The notes beneath the pieces are model-generated. The model searched no databases, was not told where the DNA came from, and was given only the letters and a program-made list of their open reading frames with translations. This document shows positions 29,560 through 39,984 of a stretch of 64,000 nt of DNA, piece by piece (the stretch's first letter is position 1; every line of letters starts with the position of its first letter). A program made the translations under genes and the position numbers. This stretch comes from Bacteroidales bacterium (GTDB lineage: Bacteria > Bacteroidota > Bacteroidia > Bacteroidales > UBA932). The stretch is taken from assembly GCA_012522855.1 (NCBI GenBank), contig JAAYJQ010000017.1, positions 124,001 through 188,000 on the forward strand. Reading direction: 5' to 3'.

Positions 29560-31449
29560 ATGAAACAGAAGTTTGTTTCCAAAGTTCCTCTGTTTGGCTC
29601 CGTACTTCTCGGACTCATTTTCGCTTTCACTTCCTGCCAGAATGAAATTGAACAAGCAGGAACATGGGACGATAGTGTGGTCGGGACAGCCACGGTTTCA
29701 GGTGTCGTCATGGACACCTTCGACAACCTGCTTTCCGACGTGGACATTTCTTGCATGGGGACTGACACCCGAAGGGAGGTCCGTATGACGGGCACTTCCG
29801 GACCTGACGGTACGTTTTCACTTGCGGACGTTCCCTCGAATGCGCGTTACATTGCATTTGCAAAGGAGGGTTTCGCTACGGTTGCCTACACGATCGATCC
29901 CAAGAGATTTACCAGCGAGGACAACATTGTTCTCAATCCTGTCCTTGAGTTTTCGCAGGCGGTTATCACCGGCAAAATTATCGATGCCGCATCCGGCAAG
30001 CCCTATTCCGGCGTGCAGGTGACCAACGGTTCCAAGACCGTCACCGCGGATGCCGACGGGGTATTCACGATTGACGGCCAGACCCTCAATGACTACACCC
30101 TGACATATTCAACCGCGGACGGCACAACGTACACCAGAAAAGTATCGCTCAATGACTTTGTGGACGGTACCGCCACGGTACCTACCGTCAGGCTCGGTGG
30201 AGGGGACATCTTTCCCGGACTCAAGTGGCAGGACATGGCGGATTCCCAGGAATGGTACTTCAATGACTATCGCGGAAGCACCGGATTCGGCGGCAAAAAC
30301 CATTGGTCCAGCGTCTATCTGTCTGCAATGCCCAATAAAGGCTACTACAGGTACGAGGCTGAAGGAGTCGCATTCGAACTTCGCGGCCCCGGCCCTGACC
30401 GCGGATGGTGGGGAATGACCTCCGAAGGCGACCAAGACAACCTCAACGCGTTTGTCTACGGACGCAAGAAGATCTACGAAGGCAACAAGATTCTCAGTGT
30501 CCTTGTGCGTACCCACAATGCCTCGGCATCTTCTCCTGTCTATTTCGGCCTCCAGGTCGTCGACCTCACAGCCGGCTCCACAAAGGCTGTCAAGGTCGGT
30601 GACACCAAGACGCACGGAGACGGCAACTATTCTACCTATTCATTCGATATGAGCCCGTTCGTCGGACATGAGGTCGGTTTCGCTTTCGGCCCTTATCTTT
30701 ATAGGGGCACTTCCGGGAAGCATCTGCCGATCAGAAGAATGTGTTGGGCTCCACGCCAAGTCAACGATGATGACTGGCTTGCAGGAAGTGATGTCCCCGG
30801 TCTTCCCTCAGGGTTCCGCCTTACAAAGGAAAACACCACATCCATGGGCATCAATCCCGCTACATCATTCTCGGGCATGAACAAGGGAATGAACAGCGGA
30901 AACGGCGATATGGGCGCAAGAAGGGTTCACAATCCCGGCGGCCAGCAAGGCTATATGCCTTGGTTCGGTACCGACCACCTGATGATGTACTGGTCGCTTA
31001 TGTACATCAGCAAGGATGTTGAACCGGTCAATGGCGAAGGCTATACCATCAAGACAAGGAGCGATGTGGATCCAAATTACCTTGTCCCGGAATCTTACAT
31101 CTATTCGAGATTCAAGATCTCCGATGCCAATGATCAAATGACGATGCGGGTCCGTACATTTTCGAGCGCCAATCCGACGGTTTTCAAAGTAACCGCGGTT
31201 CCTGAAAACGGATCCGCTGTCGCTCTTTCTCCGTCTTCAAACACTGCGAAGGAAGCCAGCGCAGTCGCCGACGGTTGCTGGAAGTTCATCCACGAAAAAG
31301 GAGCTGGTGATCCGAGAGACTACGCAGCGTTTACTTACGATCTTTCTTCCTACAAGGGACAGAACGTTGTAATTGCCATCAGCGTCCACAAAGGCGATAC
31401 GAGAGGCGGCGAGCAGAAGATGTGCTTCTACGGAATAGAAATGAACTAG
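29560..31449 (+). CDS. Carboxypeptidase-regulatory-like domain lipoprotein (module 1)
   Basis: Lipobox FTSCQNE; two CarbReg-like repeats; paralogue of 40258-42120. Confidence 0.8.
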   Translation: MKQKFVSKVPLFGSVLLGLIFAFTSCQNEIEQAGTWDDSVVGTATVSGVVMDTFDNLLSDVDISCMGTDTRREVRMTGTSGPDGTFSLADVPSNARYIAFAKEGFATVAYTIDPKRFTSEDNIVLNPVLEFSQAVITGKIIDAASGKPYSGVQVTNGSKTVTADADGVFTIDGQTLNDYTLTYSTADGTTYTRKVSLNDFVDGTATVPTVRLGGGDIFPGLKWQDMADSQEWYFNDYRGSTGFGGKNHWSSVYLSAMPNKGYYRYEAEGVAFELRGPGPDRGWWGMTSEGDQDNLNAFVYGRKKIYEGNKILSVLVRTHNASASSPVYFGLQVVDLTAGSTKAVKVGDTKTHGDGNYSTYSFDMSPFVGHEVGFAFGPYLYRGTSGKHLPIRRMCWAPRQVNDDDWLAGSDVPGLPSGFRLTKENTTSMGINPATSFSGMNKGMNSGNGDMGARRVHNPGGQQGYMPWFGTDHLMMYWSLMYISKDVEPVNGEGYTIKTRSDVDPNYLVPESYIYSRFKISDANDQMTMRVRTFSSANPTVFKVTAVPENGSAVALSPSSNTAKEASAVADGCWKFIHEKGAGDPRDYAAFTYDLSSYKGQNVVIAISVHKGDTRGGEQKMCFYGIEMN

Positions 31450-31513
31450 TTCCATGAGAAGATTTGTAACAACTACGTTTCTGGACAAGATAAAATTTTA
31501 AATAATAGACAAT

Positions 31514-34500
31514 ATGAACAAACGTATTGCAACTATCCTGACAGTCTTTAGCCTTTTTATGACCACAGCGCTCTTGTTCGCCCAGACCCGGGTCGACGTG
31601 TCCGGTGTCGTCAAAGACGAGGCTGGACAGCCCGTGATCGGCGCCAGCGTTGTAGTCAAGGGCTCAACAACCGGTGCCGCCACGGATATTGATGGCCGCT
31701 ACTCCATTTCTGCTCCGAGCGAGGCGATCCTCGAATACTCGTATGTGGGGATGATCACTGTAGAAGAACCCGTTCGTGGAAGAACGGTCATTGACATCGT
31801 GCTCCGCGAGGACTACACCGCCCTTGAAGGTGTCGTTGTCGTTGGCTATGGCACACAAAAAAGAGGATCGATCACGGGATCCGTCGCTGCAGTGAGCGGG
31901 GAAGACGTCGTCAAGACCAAGACCGAAAATCCCCAGAATATGCTCACTGGACGCGTGCCGGGCGTTCGCGTGTGGCAAAGAACAGCTGAGCCCGGTTCTT
32001 ATGATGCCAGACTCGATATTCGAGGCCTGGGATCCCCGCTTGTTGTCATCGATGGTGTCCCCAGAGGGATGGACGACTTCCAAAGGCTTGCTCCCGGCGA
32101 CATTGAGAACGTCTCCGTCCTGAAAGATGCCGCCGCGGCCATCTACGGTCTCCGCGGAGGCAACGGTGTCATCCTTGTCACCACCAAAGCGGGCAAGGTC
32201 GGCAAGGCAAAGGTCAGTTATGACGGCAACTACACATTCCAGACCCCTGCAAGCTTGCCGCGCCAGATGGACGCCATCAGTTCCATGCGTCTCGTCAACG
32301 AACGCGGATCCGGAGGCCTCGAGGGCGGGGCACATGAATTCGATGCTGAAACCATCCAAAAGTACATTGACGGGGAACTTGTCGGAACCGACTGGAACAG
32401 TCTTGTCGTCCAGAATATTGCCCCTCAGTTCCGGCACGACTTCAGCATCAGCGGCGGATCCGAGAAGATTCAGTACTATGTGGGACTGGGTTACTTCTAC
32501 CAAGAAGGTTTCTGGAAAGGAGGTGATCTCAATTATAACAAGTACAATTTGAGATCCAACATCACCGCGGAAATGTTCGACGGGATGAAGTTCAATCTCA
32601 ATCTTTCCGCCTACTCGGACAGCCAGCATAATCCATACGATAATTCAGAGCTCATCATCCGCTACTGGTGGAAGCAGAGCACAATCTGGAAGGCGTATGC
32701 CGATCCGGAGCAGACGATGCTCAATTACCAAGATCTCGAACTAGACTGGAACTCTGCTGCCCGTGTCGATTCGGACATCTCCGGTTACCGCAGGAACGAC
32801 AGGAAGAACATGACCCTGACGACTTCCTTTGACTATGACTTTGGCGCGCTTAGCGATGCGCTGCAAGGACTTCACGCCAAAGGGATGTTCAGTTACGACT
32901 ATCTTTTCGCCCAGAATGAAACTTATAGGAAGGAATACTATCAGTACGCTTTCGACGAGAATACAGGCACTTATAACCAGAAACTTTATGCCGATTCTTC
33001 TCCCAACCAGCTGACGCGTGTTGACAACACATACGGCCAGTGGCTGGCCCAAGCCCTCCTTTCGTATGACAGGGATTTTGAGAAACACCATGTCGGAGGT
33101 GTCGTCGGCTGGGAAGTCCAAAGAATGGACAGCAACGGATTCTCCGGTTTTACGAACCTTGAATTCGCAACTCCATACTTCACGGCCTCTTCTATCGAAA
33201 ATCATCAGGTTTCGCAGGGATCTCTTTATGACTTTGCCTATAAATCGCTCTTCGGCCGTCTCAACTACGGTTATGACAACAGGTATCTCCTTGAAGGTCA
33301 GTTCCGCTACGACGGATCCTCCAAGTTCTATCAAGGACATCAATGGGGATTCTTCCCTTCCGTTTCTGCCGGTTGGCGCGTTTCGGAAGAGCCTTTTGTA
33401 AAGAATACTCCCGCGCTCGCCTTCATCAACAACCTCAAACTGCGCGTCAGTTATGGTGAAATCGGCGATGACGGCAATGCAAACTACGAGTGGGCGACAG
33501 GCTATGTCTATCCTGCGGCGTCCCTTACCAAACATGGTTTCTACACAAGCCGCGCGCCCGTTTACCACCTTGGTTCTTGGGTCATGAGGGCCAATCCGAT
33601 GGCGCTTGCCAACCACAATGTCACGTGGCTGACCAACAAGACATTCAATGCCGGTGTCGATTTCGAACTCTGGAAAGGTCTTCTTGGCGGGTCTTTCGAC
33701 TACTTCCGCCGCCACAGGACCGGTCTTATGGCCCGTAATACCGCGGCTCTTCCTACGATTATAGGCGCGACGGCTCCTCTTGAGAATATGAACGATGACG
33801 AACACAAGGGATTCGAACTCGAACTTTATCATCGCAACAGGGTCGGAGATTTCGACTATCAGGTAAAAGGGATGCTGACCATTACCCGTCAGGTTTGCCT
33901 TGATTACAACAAGGACCAACAATACGGAAATTCTTGGGACAACTGGAGAAACAACAATCTCTACCAGCGTTATCAAGGTATCCAGTGGGGCTACGAAGTT
34001 GTCGGCCGCTACGAGAGCTGGGAAGACATTTGGTCTTATGACAAATATAAAGACAACGGTATCAAGCCGGGAAATTTCAAGTATCTCGACTGGAACGGAG
34101 ACGGTGAAATCAACGGGCTTGACGTCCATCCTTACACTTTTAACCAGATTCCGTGGATGAACTTCTCTTTGTCCTTCGACGGAAGTTGGAAGAATTTGGA
34201 CCTCAGTATCCTGTTCCAAGGTTCCGCGCTCGGCTCGGTCCAATTTGGCGAACCGCAGCTCGGTGTCTGGGGACAGCACGGAGGCGGTATGCTCGAACAG
34301 TTTTACGACAGGTGGCATCCGTCTGAAGAGACCTTTGATACCTATGACCAGACCATCACTTGGATAAAGGGAACCTATGCCTACGGAGGAACGTCGGCGG
34401 ACGCCAATTCCGACTTCAATATCCAGCCGATAGACTACTTGAGACTCAAGTCCGTTGAAATCGGTTATACGCTTCCGAGAATACGCTCCATCCGTGATCT

Positions 34501-34645
34501 CGGTATCAGAATCTACGCCAATGCTTACAATCCATTCACGTGGACCGGCGTCAAGTACATTGATCCCGAACATCCGGCGGATTCCTATGGTCGCCTGTAT
34601 CCTTTGAACAAGTCATACACGATAGGCCTTAACCTTACTTTCTAA
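31514..34645 (+). CDS. SusC/RagA family TonB-linked outer membrane protein (module 1)
   Basis: 1043 aa; N-terminal CarbReg domain, VVVGYGTQKRGSITGSVAAV, GLRGGNGVILVTTK, C-terminal YPLNKSYTIGLNLTF. Confidence 0.97.
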   Translation: MNKRIATILTVFSLFMTTALLFAQTRVDVSGVVKDEAGQPVIGASVVVKGSTTGAATDIDGRYSISAPSEAILEYSYVGMITVEEPVRGRTVIDIVLREDYTALEGVVVVGYGTQKRGSITGSVAAVSGEDVVKTKTENPQNMLTGRVPGVRVWQRTAEPGSYDARLDIRGLGSPLVVIDGVPRGMDDFQRLAPGDIENVSVLKDAAAAIYGLRGGNGVILVTTKAGKVGKAKVSYDGNYTFQTPASLPRQMDAISSMRLVNERGSGGLEGGAHEFDAETIQKYIDGELVGTDWNSLVVQNIAPQFRHDFSISGGSEKIQYYVGLGYFYQEGFWKGGDLNYNKYNLRSNITAEMFDGMKFNLNLSAYSDSQHNPYDNSELIIRYWWKQSTIWKAYADPEQTMLNYQDLELDWNSAARVDSDISGYRRNDRKNMTLTTSFDYDFGALSDALQGLHAKGMFSYDYLFAQNETYRKEYYQYAFDENTGTYNQKLYADSSPNQLTRVDNTYGQWLAQALLSYDRDFEKHHVGGVVGWEVQRMDSNGFSGFTNLEFATPYFTASSIENHQVSQGSLYDFAYKSLFGRLNYGYDNRYLLEGQFRYDGSSKFYQGHQWGFFPSVSAGWRVSEEPFVKNTPALAFINNLKLRVSYGEIGDDGNANYEWATGYVYPAASLTKHGFYTSRAPVYHLGSWVMRANPMALANHNVTWLTNKTFNAGVDFELWKGLLGGSFDYFRRHRTGLMARNTAALPTIIGATAPLENMNDDEHKGFELELYHRNRVGDFDYQVKGMLTITRQVCLDYNKDQQYGNSWDNWRNNNLYQRYQGIQWGYEVVGRYESWEDIWSYDKYKDNGIKPGNFKYLDWNGDGEINGLDVHPYTFNQIPWMNFSLSFDGSWKNLDLSILFQGSALGSVQFGEPQLGVWGQHGGGMLEQFYDRWHPSEETFDTYDQTITWIKGTYAYGGTSADANSDFNIQPIDYLRLKSVEIGYTLPRIRSIRDLGIRIYANAYNPFTWTGVKYIDPEHPADSYGRLYPLNKSYTIGLNLTF

Positions 34646-34664
34646 CGTTATAAGTTGCAAGAAT

Positions 34665-36734
34665 ATGAAAAAAATTATATGCATTCTGTCAATCGCCTTC
34701 TTCGCCGCGGTCTCCTGCACGACCCTTGTCATTCCGCCGAAGAATATCGTCACGGACGATGACCTGATGTCCAGCCAGTCGGGCCTGAAAATCTATTTGA
34801 CAAGATTGTACAGTCAAATGCCTTGGGAAGACTTCAAGTACATGGCTCAGTGGGGTTTCAGCGGAAACTCGTGGTTGGGTTGCCTTGGTATTGAAGGGAC
34901 AGGGGAGGCAGTCAACAGGGACGGTATCTGCGCGTCATTTACAGGCGAGAACACACCGTGGTGGGGCCTTTCTTATACTTTGATTCATGATGCGAATCAT
35001 CTGATTGAGAAATTTCCCGACTACAAGGACAATTATCCGGAAATCGCTTACAACGAATTTCTCGGCCAGGCTTATTTTATCCGGGCGTACTCGTATTACC
35101 AGATGGCTCGCCGTTACGGTGGGGTTCCGATTATAAAGAACGAGATCAGTTATCCTTTCGAGGGAGAAATTGAAGTGCCGCGTTCTTCCGAAAAGGAAAC
35201 ATGGGATGCGATTCTTGAAGACTTCGATGCCGCCGTAGAACTTCTTCCGGCCAGCGCTACATTCAGCGGTACTGCCGACAAGTACGCCGCCCTTGCTTTC
35301 AAGGCGGAGGCGATGCTTTACGCAGGTTCCGTCGCCAAGTACAACGAACAAGTTTCCGGCCGCTTGACCGGTTTCGGTGAGAAAACGGGGGTCCGGGTCA
35401 TCGGTTTTGCAGAGGACGAGTGGCAGGCTTGCTCTAACAAGTATTTTTCGGAAGCGTACAAGGCCGCATCGGAAGTGATCAAGTCCGGCAGGTATTCCTT
35501 GTACATGAAGCAGTGGGCCGAAGGAGACAAGGAAGCGCAATACCAAAATATGAACGCAATGTGGAGAGATCCCGCAAGTCCGGAGAACATCCTCGTAATG
35601 AAGTATGAATATCCCACCCTTTCGCACGGTCTTGACGCATACAGCTCGCCTTGGATCTACAGAATGCCTCTTTCCGCAGGAACGTGTCCAACGGAAGATT
35701 TCATGGAACTCTTCGACGGGTTCGATCGCTATCCGAATGGAACCATCAGGGTTACCGACGGGACAGACCATTCCAACGGCAACTACATCCTTTATGAAGA
35801 ACCGTTGGACTTTTTTGCCAATGTGGAACCCCGGCTTCGCGCATATGTCATCTTTCCGGGAGATTTTTTCAAGAAAGATGTAATTGAGATCAGGGCCGGC
35901 ATCTATACGGGCAATCTTCCTATCAAGGTACTGAAGGCTGACTACAGCTACGCTCAGCGCGGTCGCGGGCATTGGGACCAAGACTGCTTCAAGGGGAGTA
36001 CGAAAACCCTGTTCATGAGCCCCAACGTCAACACGGAAAAGGTTACCTATAAAAATGCCACGACGGGCGAAGATGTCACGACCTATGCCTCCGGCGCAAA
36101 CGGCCCCTTCTATACGAATGCGGAATCTACGGTTACGGGCCTTTATCTGCGCAAGTACCTCGATCCCGACAGGGCGCTCGAAGACATCGGCGAAGGGAAG
36201 AGTGATCAGCCATTCATTCTTATGAGGTATGCCGATGTTCTCCTTGCCGCCGCCGAAGCCGGAGTTGAGCTATCCATCGCCGGTGTCGCTTCCCCTACAG
36301 GCGACAACATGTTACAGACCGCGACGGAGGCCATCCGGGCGATTCAAAAAAGAGCCGGGGCAAATGTCCTTTCTACAATGCTGAAAGGAGACACTGAGAG
36401 CCGCGATCTTGTTCGCAAGGAACGCCGCAAGGAACTGGCTTTCGAACACAAGTCCAAGTGGGACATTCGCCGCTGGCGGGTCGTGGACGAGCAGAACAGA
36501 AAAGGATTCTGGGGGGTTGAAAAGGATCTAACCACTTGGTCCGACGGAACTCAATTCGAATTCCAAGGGTTTTTCCCTTTCTATTCTTCACAGGCTGACA
36601 AGTGGTTCTTCGATATCGCTTTCATGGATTGCGCCCGCAAGACCTTCAGTTACTCCCCTGTCGACTACTACTTCGGAATTCCCGGAGGAGAAGTCACGAA
36701 GAGCAAGTACATTGATCAGCAGCCTAACAGATAA
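34665..36734 (+). CDS. SusD/RagB family nutrient-binding lipoprotein (module 1)
   Basis: Lipobox VSCTT; AYFIRAYSYYQMARRYGGVPII; RKERRKELAFEHKSKWDIRRWRV. Confidence 0.96.
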   Translation: MKKIICILSIAFFAAVSCTTLVIPPKNIVTDDDLMSSQSGLKIYLTRLYSQMPWEDFKYMAQWGFSGNSWLGCLGIEGTGEAVNRDGICASFTGENTPWWGLSYTLIHDANHLIEKFPDYKDNYPEIAYNEFLGQAYFIRAYSYYQMARRYGGVPIIKNEISYPFEGEIEVPRSSEKETWDAILEDFDAAVELLPASATFSGTADKYAALAFKAEAMLYAGSVAKYNEQVSGRLTGFGEKTGVRVIGFAEDEWQACSNKYFSEAYKAASEVIKSGRYSLYMKQWAEGDKEAQYQNMNAMWRDPASPENILVMKYEYPTLSHGLDAYSSPWIYRMPLSAGTCPTEDFMELFDGFDRYPNGTIRVTDGTDHSNGNYILYEEPLDFFANVEPRLRAYVIFPGDFFKKDVIEIRAGIYTGNLPIKVLKADYSYAQRGRGHWDQDCFKGSTKTLFMSPNVNTEKVTYKNATTGEDVTTYASGANGPFYTNAESTVTGLYLRKYLDPDRALEDIGEGKSDQPFILMRYADVLLAAAEAGVELSIAGVASPTGDNMLQTATEAIRAIQKRAGANVLSTMLKGDTESRDLVRKERRKELAFEHKSKWDIRRWRVVDEQNRKGFWGVEKDLTTWSDGTQFEFQGFFPFYSSQADKWFFDIAFMDCARKTFSYSPVDYYFGIPGGEVTKSKYIDQQPNR

Positions 36735-36751
36735 TACGGAAGATTACAACA

Positions 36752-37573
36752 ATGAAAAAGACAATTTATTACATTATGACGGCCGGCGTCCTGGCGCTCG
36801 GACTCCCGTCCTGCTCCTTCTTTGAGATTGACAATTACGCCCAACCTGAGGAAACGGTCAAGGGCGTAGTCATCGACGTCGCAACAGGCGAACCGGTCCT
36901 CACGGAGCAGAGTACCAATGGTATCCGTGTCAGGATGACAGAGCTTAGCTATGGCCCGAACGTCATACACAATCCGGACTTCTACTGCCGTGACGACGGT
37001 TCTTTCCAGAACACGAAGGTCTTCAAGGGCAACTATAACATCCGCGTCGACGGACCTTTCATCCCCATTGTCAGGGAGAACCCGGACGGCGAACTGATCG
37101 AAGACAACTCCATAACCTGCGATGTGAAGGGCACGACAGAGCTCAGATTCGAAGTTGAACCCTTCCTCAAGGTTGAGTTTGTCGGCGAACCCGTTGTCAG
37201 CGGAGGTAAAATCACGGCACAGGTGAAAGTCACCAGAGCCGTCTCTGTCGAAAGATTCCGGGAACAGGTCGAGCCGATGGGCGGCTACAATTCCAACTTT
37301 ACGAACGTAACGGATGTCAGGTTGTTCGTCAGCTATTCCTCAACCTGCAGCCAGCGAAGTCAGTACAGTGCATTGAGTTCCAAGATAGAGTATGGCGGGG
37401 CTTCTTTCGAGAGCCATCTCGGCGAACCGATCACGATGGTTTCGAGCGGGACCGCCAAGCCCAACAGGAAACTCTTTATCCGCGCTGCAGCGCGGATCAA
37501 CTACGGCACTCCCGCGGGCTCCGGAACCCGTCGCTACAACTATTCCGAAGTCAAGGAAGTCAATATTCCGTGA
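36752..37573 (+). CDS. DUF3823-type lipoprotein (module 1)
   Basis: SCSFFEIDNYAQPEETVKGVVIDVATGEPVLTEQ; position after susD. Confidence 0.85.
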   Translation: MKKTIYYIMTAGVLALGLPSCSFFEIDNYAQPEETVKGVVIDVATGEPVLTEQSTNGIRVRMTELSYGPNVIHNPDFYCRDDGSFQNTKVFKGNYNIRVDGPFIPIVRENPDGELIEDNSITCDVKGTTELRFEVEPFLKVEFVGEPVVSGGKITAQVKVTRAVSVERFREQVEPMGGYNSNFTNVTDVRLFVSYSSTCSQRSQYSALSSKIEYGGASFESHLGEPITMVSSGTAKPNRKLFIRAAARINYGTPAGSGTRRYNYSEVKEVNIP

Positions 37574-37575
37574 TT

Positions 37576-39768
37576 ATGTTGAAGCGAGCCTTTGTCGCAG
37601 CATGCATTTTTTTGCTATGCTGCTGCCAGAATACTGGCCAAGAAGCCGGTCAACGAAAGGATGCCAAGACTACTTTTCAAACGTCCAGCATCTGGAAACC
37701 GACCTTGGACAACCGGGCTGACGCAGTCATGATCTACGGTGTCGGCGGCAACCCTTCCGATCGTGTCCGGGGCAACAGACCCTCGTTCGAAGATCGGGCC
37801 CTCTCATGGAAGGAAAGGGGCTACGAGACTGACTTCATGACGGGAATCGCCTGGGGGTCTTATCAGGACTATTTTATCGGTCTTTGGGACGGGGAACCGC
37901 ATCTGGACGAAGGACAGGTCCAAGCCAATGGCGACACCATTTGGCACGGAAGAATGGTTCCCTACATTGTCCCGACCGAGAATTACCTCAAGTATTTCAA
38001 GGAACGGCATGTCAAGCGCGTGATTGACGCAGGCATTGACGATCTTTATTTCGAAGAGCCGGAATTCTGGAACAGGGCCGGTTACAGCGAAGCCTTCAAG
38101 CGTGAGTGGAAAGCCTATTACAACACGGATTGGCGTCCCCAGCACGAGTCTCCCGAGGCCACCTACCTGTCCAACAAGCTGAAGTATTTCTTGTACTACC
38201 GCGCCCTGGACGAAGTGAGCCGCTATGCAAAGGAATATGGTCGGACGAAGGGGATGGAGGTGCGCTGCTATGTGCCGACGCATTCCTTGCTTAATTATTC
38301 TCAATGGAACATCGTCAGCCCGGAAGCCAGTCTTGCTTCGCTTCCGGGCATCGACGGCTACATCGCGCAGGTCTGGACCGGAACCGCCCGCACCGCGAAC
38401 ATATTCAATGGAAAGAGCAAGGAAAGGACGTTCGAGACTGCTTTCCTGGAATATGGATGCGTAGCTTCCATGACGGAACCAACCGGTCGCAGGGTCTGGT
38501 TCCTGACCGATCCTATCGAGGATTGGCCCCGAGACTGGGAGGACTATCGCCGAAACTATCATGCAACCTTCGCTGCCCAGCTGCTTTATCCGAACATCGC
38601 GGACTATGAAATCATGCCGTGGCCGGAGCGTATCTATGAAGGCTTGTATCGCAAGAGCGCGGATAGCGAAGAACGGATCCGCATTCCGAAGGACTATTCC
38701 ACGATGATGCACGTAATGATCAATACGCTGCATGAAATGCCGGTGACGAACCAACGGCTTAACGGATCGCAAGGTATCGGTATCGTGATGGCGAATTCCC
38801 TGATGTTCCAGAGCCTGCCGACCCACGATGGTTACGAGGATCCCCAATTCTCCAATTTCTTCGGCCAAGCGATGCCGCTGCTCAAGAGTGGAATTCCGGT
38901 CAAGATCGTACACCTGGAGAATGTGGACTACAAAAAAACCTTGGCGGACATCCGCGTGCTGCTATTGTCCTATTCCAATATGAAGCCTATGGATCCGAAT
39001 GCGCATAAGCGATTGGCGGACTGGGTCAAGAAGGGAGGAATCATACTCTACTGCGGACGTGACAAGGATCCTTTCCAGAGCGTGTCCGAGTGGTGGAATA
39101 AGGATGGGAATGCCTTTGCCGCCGCTTCCGATCATCTGTTCGCTCTGATGGGAATCGATGCGGGGGCTCCCGAAGGGACCTATTCCTACGGCAAGGGAAC
39201 GGTGCGGATCCTCCGTGCCGATCCGAAAGAATATGTGCTGGAGAGCGGCGCGCACGCAAAACTGCTTGCGGTGGTAAAGGAATTGTATGAGGATCGCGCC
39301 CAAGCGGGAAGCCTCGAATCCAAAAACCATTTCTATCTGGAAAGGGGACCGTACACCATTGTGGCCGTGATGAACGAGAGCGTGAATGACGCACCCTTCC
39401 TCAAGGACGGAGTTTACATCGACCTGTTCGATCCTCAACTTCCCATTTTGTCGGAAATCCGCGTTGAGGCCGGTTCACAAGGATTTTTCTATGACCTCTC
39501 CGAGGCGGACCCTTCCCGTCCGCAGATCCTGGCGCAAGCTAGCAGGGCATACGAAGAGATTGTCGATGGAAAGACCTATTCCTTCTTGGCAAAAGGACCG
39601 CTTGAAACAATCAACGCTTCGCGTATCCTTCTTCCGTCCAAACCCGTCAGCGTAACGGTGAACGGAACGGAAAGCCTTGAAGAAGGCTGCTGGGACGAGA
39701 ACAGCCATACCTATCTGCTCGGATTTGATAACGATCCCGACGGTGTAGCCGTCCGCTTTGAATGGTAG
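37576..39768 (+). CDS. Putative secreted glycosidase-like lipoprotein, family not recognised
   Basis: Lipobox CCCQN; possible TIM-barrel segment (RVIDAGIDDLYFEEPEFW...) and a later glutamine-amidotransferase-like segment (LADIRVLLLSYSNMKPMDPNAHKRLADWVKKGGIILYCG). ATG at 37576 preferred. Confidence 0.55.
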   Translation: MLKRAFVAACIFLLCCCQNTGQEAGQRKDAKTTFQTSSIWKPTLDNRADAVMIYGVGGNPSDRVRGNRPSFEDRALSWKERGYETDFMTGIAWGSYQDYFIGLWDGEPHLDEGQVQANGDTIWHGRMVPYIVPTENYLKYFKERHVKRVIDAGIDDLYFEEPEFWNRAGYSEAFKREWKAYYNTDWRPQHESPEATYLSNKLKYFLYYRALDEVSRYAKEYGRTKGMEVRCYVPTHSLLNYSQWNIVSPEASLASLPGIDGYIAQVWTGTARTANIFNGKSKERTFETAFLEYGCVASMTEPTGRRVWFLTDPIEDWPRDWEDYRRNYHATFAAQLLYPNIADYEIMPWPERIYEGLYRKSADSEERIRIPKDYSTMMHVMINTLHEMPVTNQRLNGSQGIGIVMANSLMFQSLPTHDGYEDPQFSNFFGQAMPLLKSGIPVKIVHLENVDYKKTLADIRVLLLSYSNMKPMDPNAHKRLADWVKKGGIILYCGRDKDPFQSVSEWWNKDGNAFAAASDHLFALMGIDAGAPEGTYSYGKGTVRILRADPKEYVLESGAHAKLLAVVKELYEDRAQAGSLESKNHFYLERGPYTIVAVMNESVNDAPFLKDGVYIDLFDPQLPILSEIRVEAGSQGFFYDLSEADPSRPQILAQASRAYEEIVDGKTYSFLAKGPLETINASRILLPSKPVSVTVNGTESLEEGCWDENSHTYLLGFDNDPDGVAVRFEW

Positions 39769-39822
39769 CGCTGCGGCCACAAAGTCCGTGAATGCGGAGA
39801 ATTCTCGGGACGAATCCCTTCC

Positions 39823-39870
39823 AAAGCCCCCTTCAGATAATACTCATCTAGAGGGGGCTCTTTCTTTTAT
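39823..39870 (+). terminator. Intrinsic terminator between the two PUL modules
   Basis: GCCCCCT...AGGGGGC with TCTTTCTTTT tail. Confidence 0.7.
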
Positions 39871-39919
39871 GGCTATCCATATAATAGAATATTAAGAAAT
39901 TAATTCTTTTTCTTCGACG

Positions 39920-39966
39920 ATTAATCTTCTATTAACCTATAAATTAATCTGAAACGTTTTATTTTA
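39920..39966 (+). promoter_or_regulatory. Putative operator/promoter, duplicate of 27523-27569
   Basis: ATTAATC (39920) -11- ATTAACC (39931) -12- ATTAATC (39943), 9 nt, TTATTTTA (39959-39966). Confidence 0.55.
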
Positions 39967-39984
39967 TCTTCATCATTAAAAATA

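Noticed and set aside
29500-29560. Further heptamer pair AATAACC / ATTAATC at 12 bp upstream of the CarbReg gene
   Set aside because: Only two sites in AT-rich DNA, lacks the 11/12/9 geometry and is not conserved in module 2.
32741-34573. 610-aa ORF (-) antisense to susC, and 31664-32629 (-)
   Set aside because: Antisense shadow ORFs from codon bias of the susC gene.
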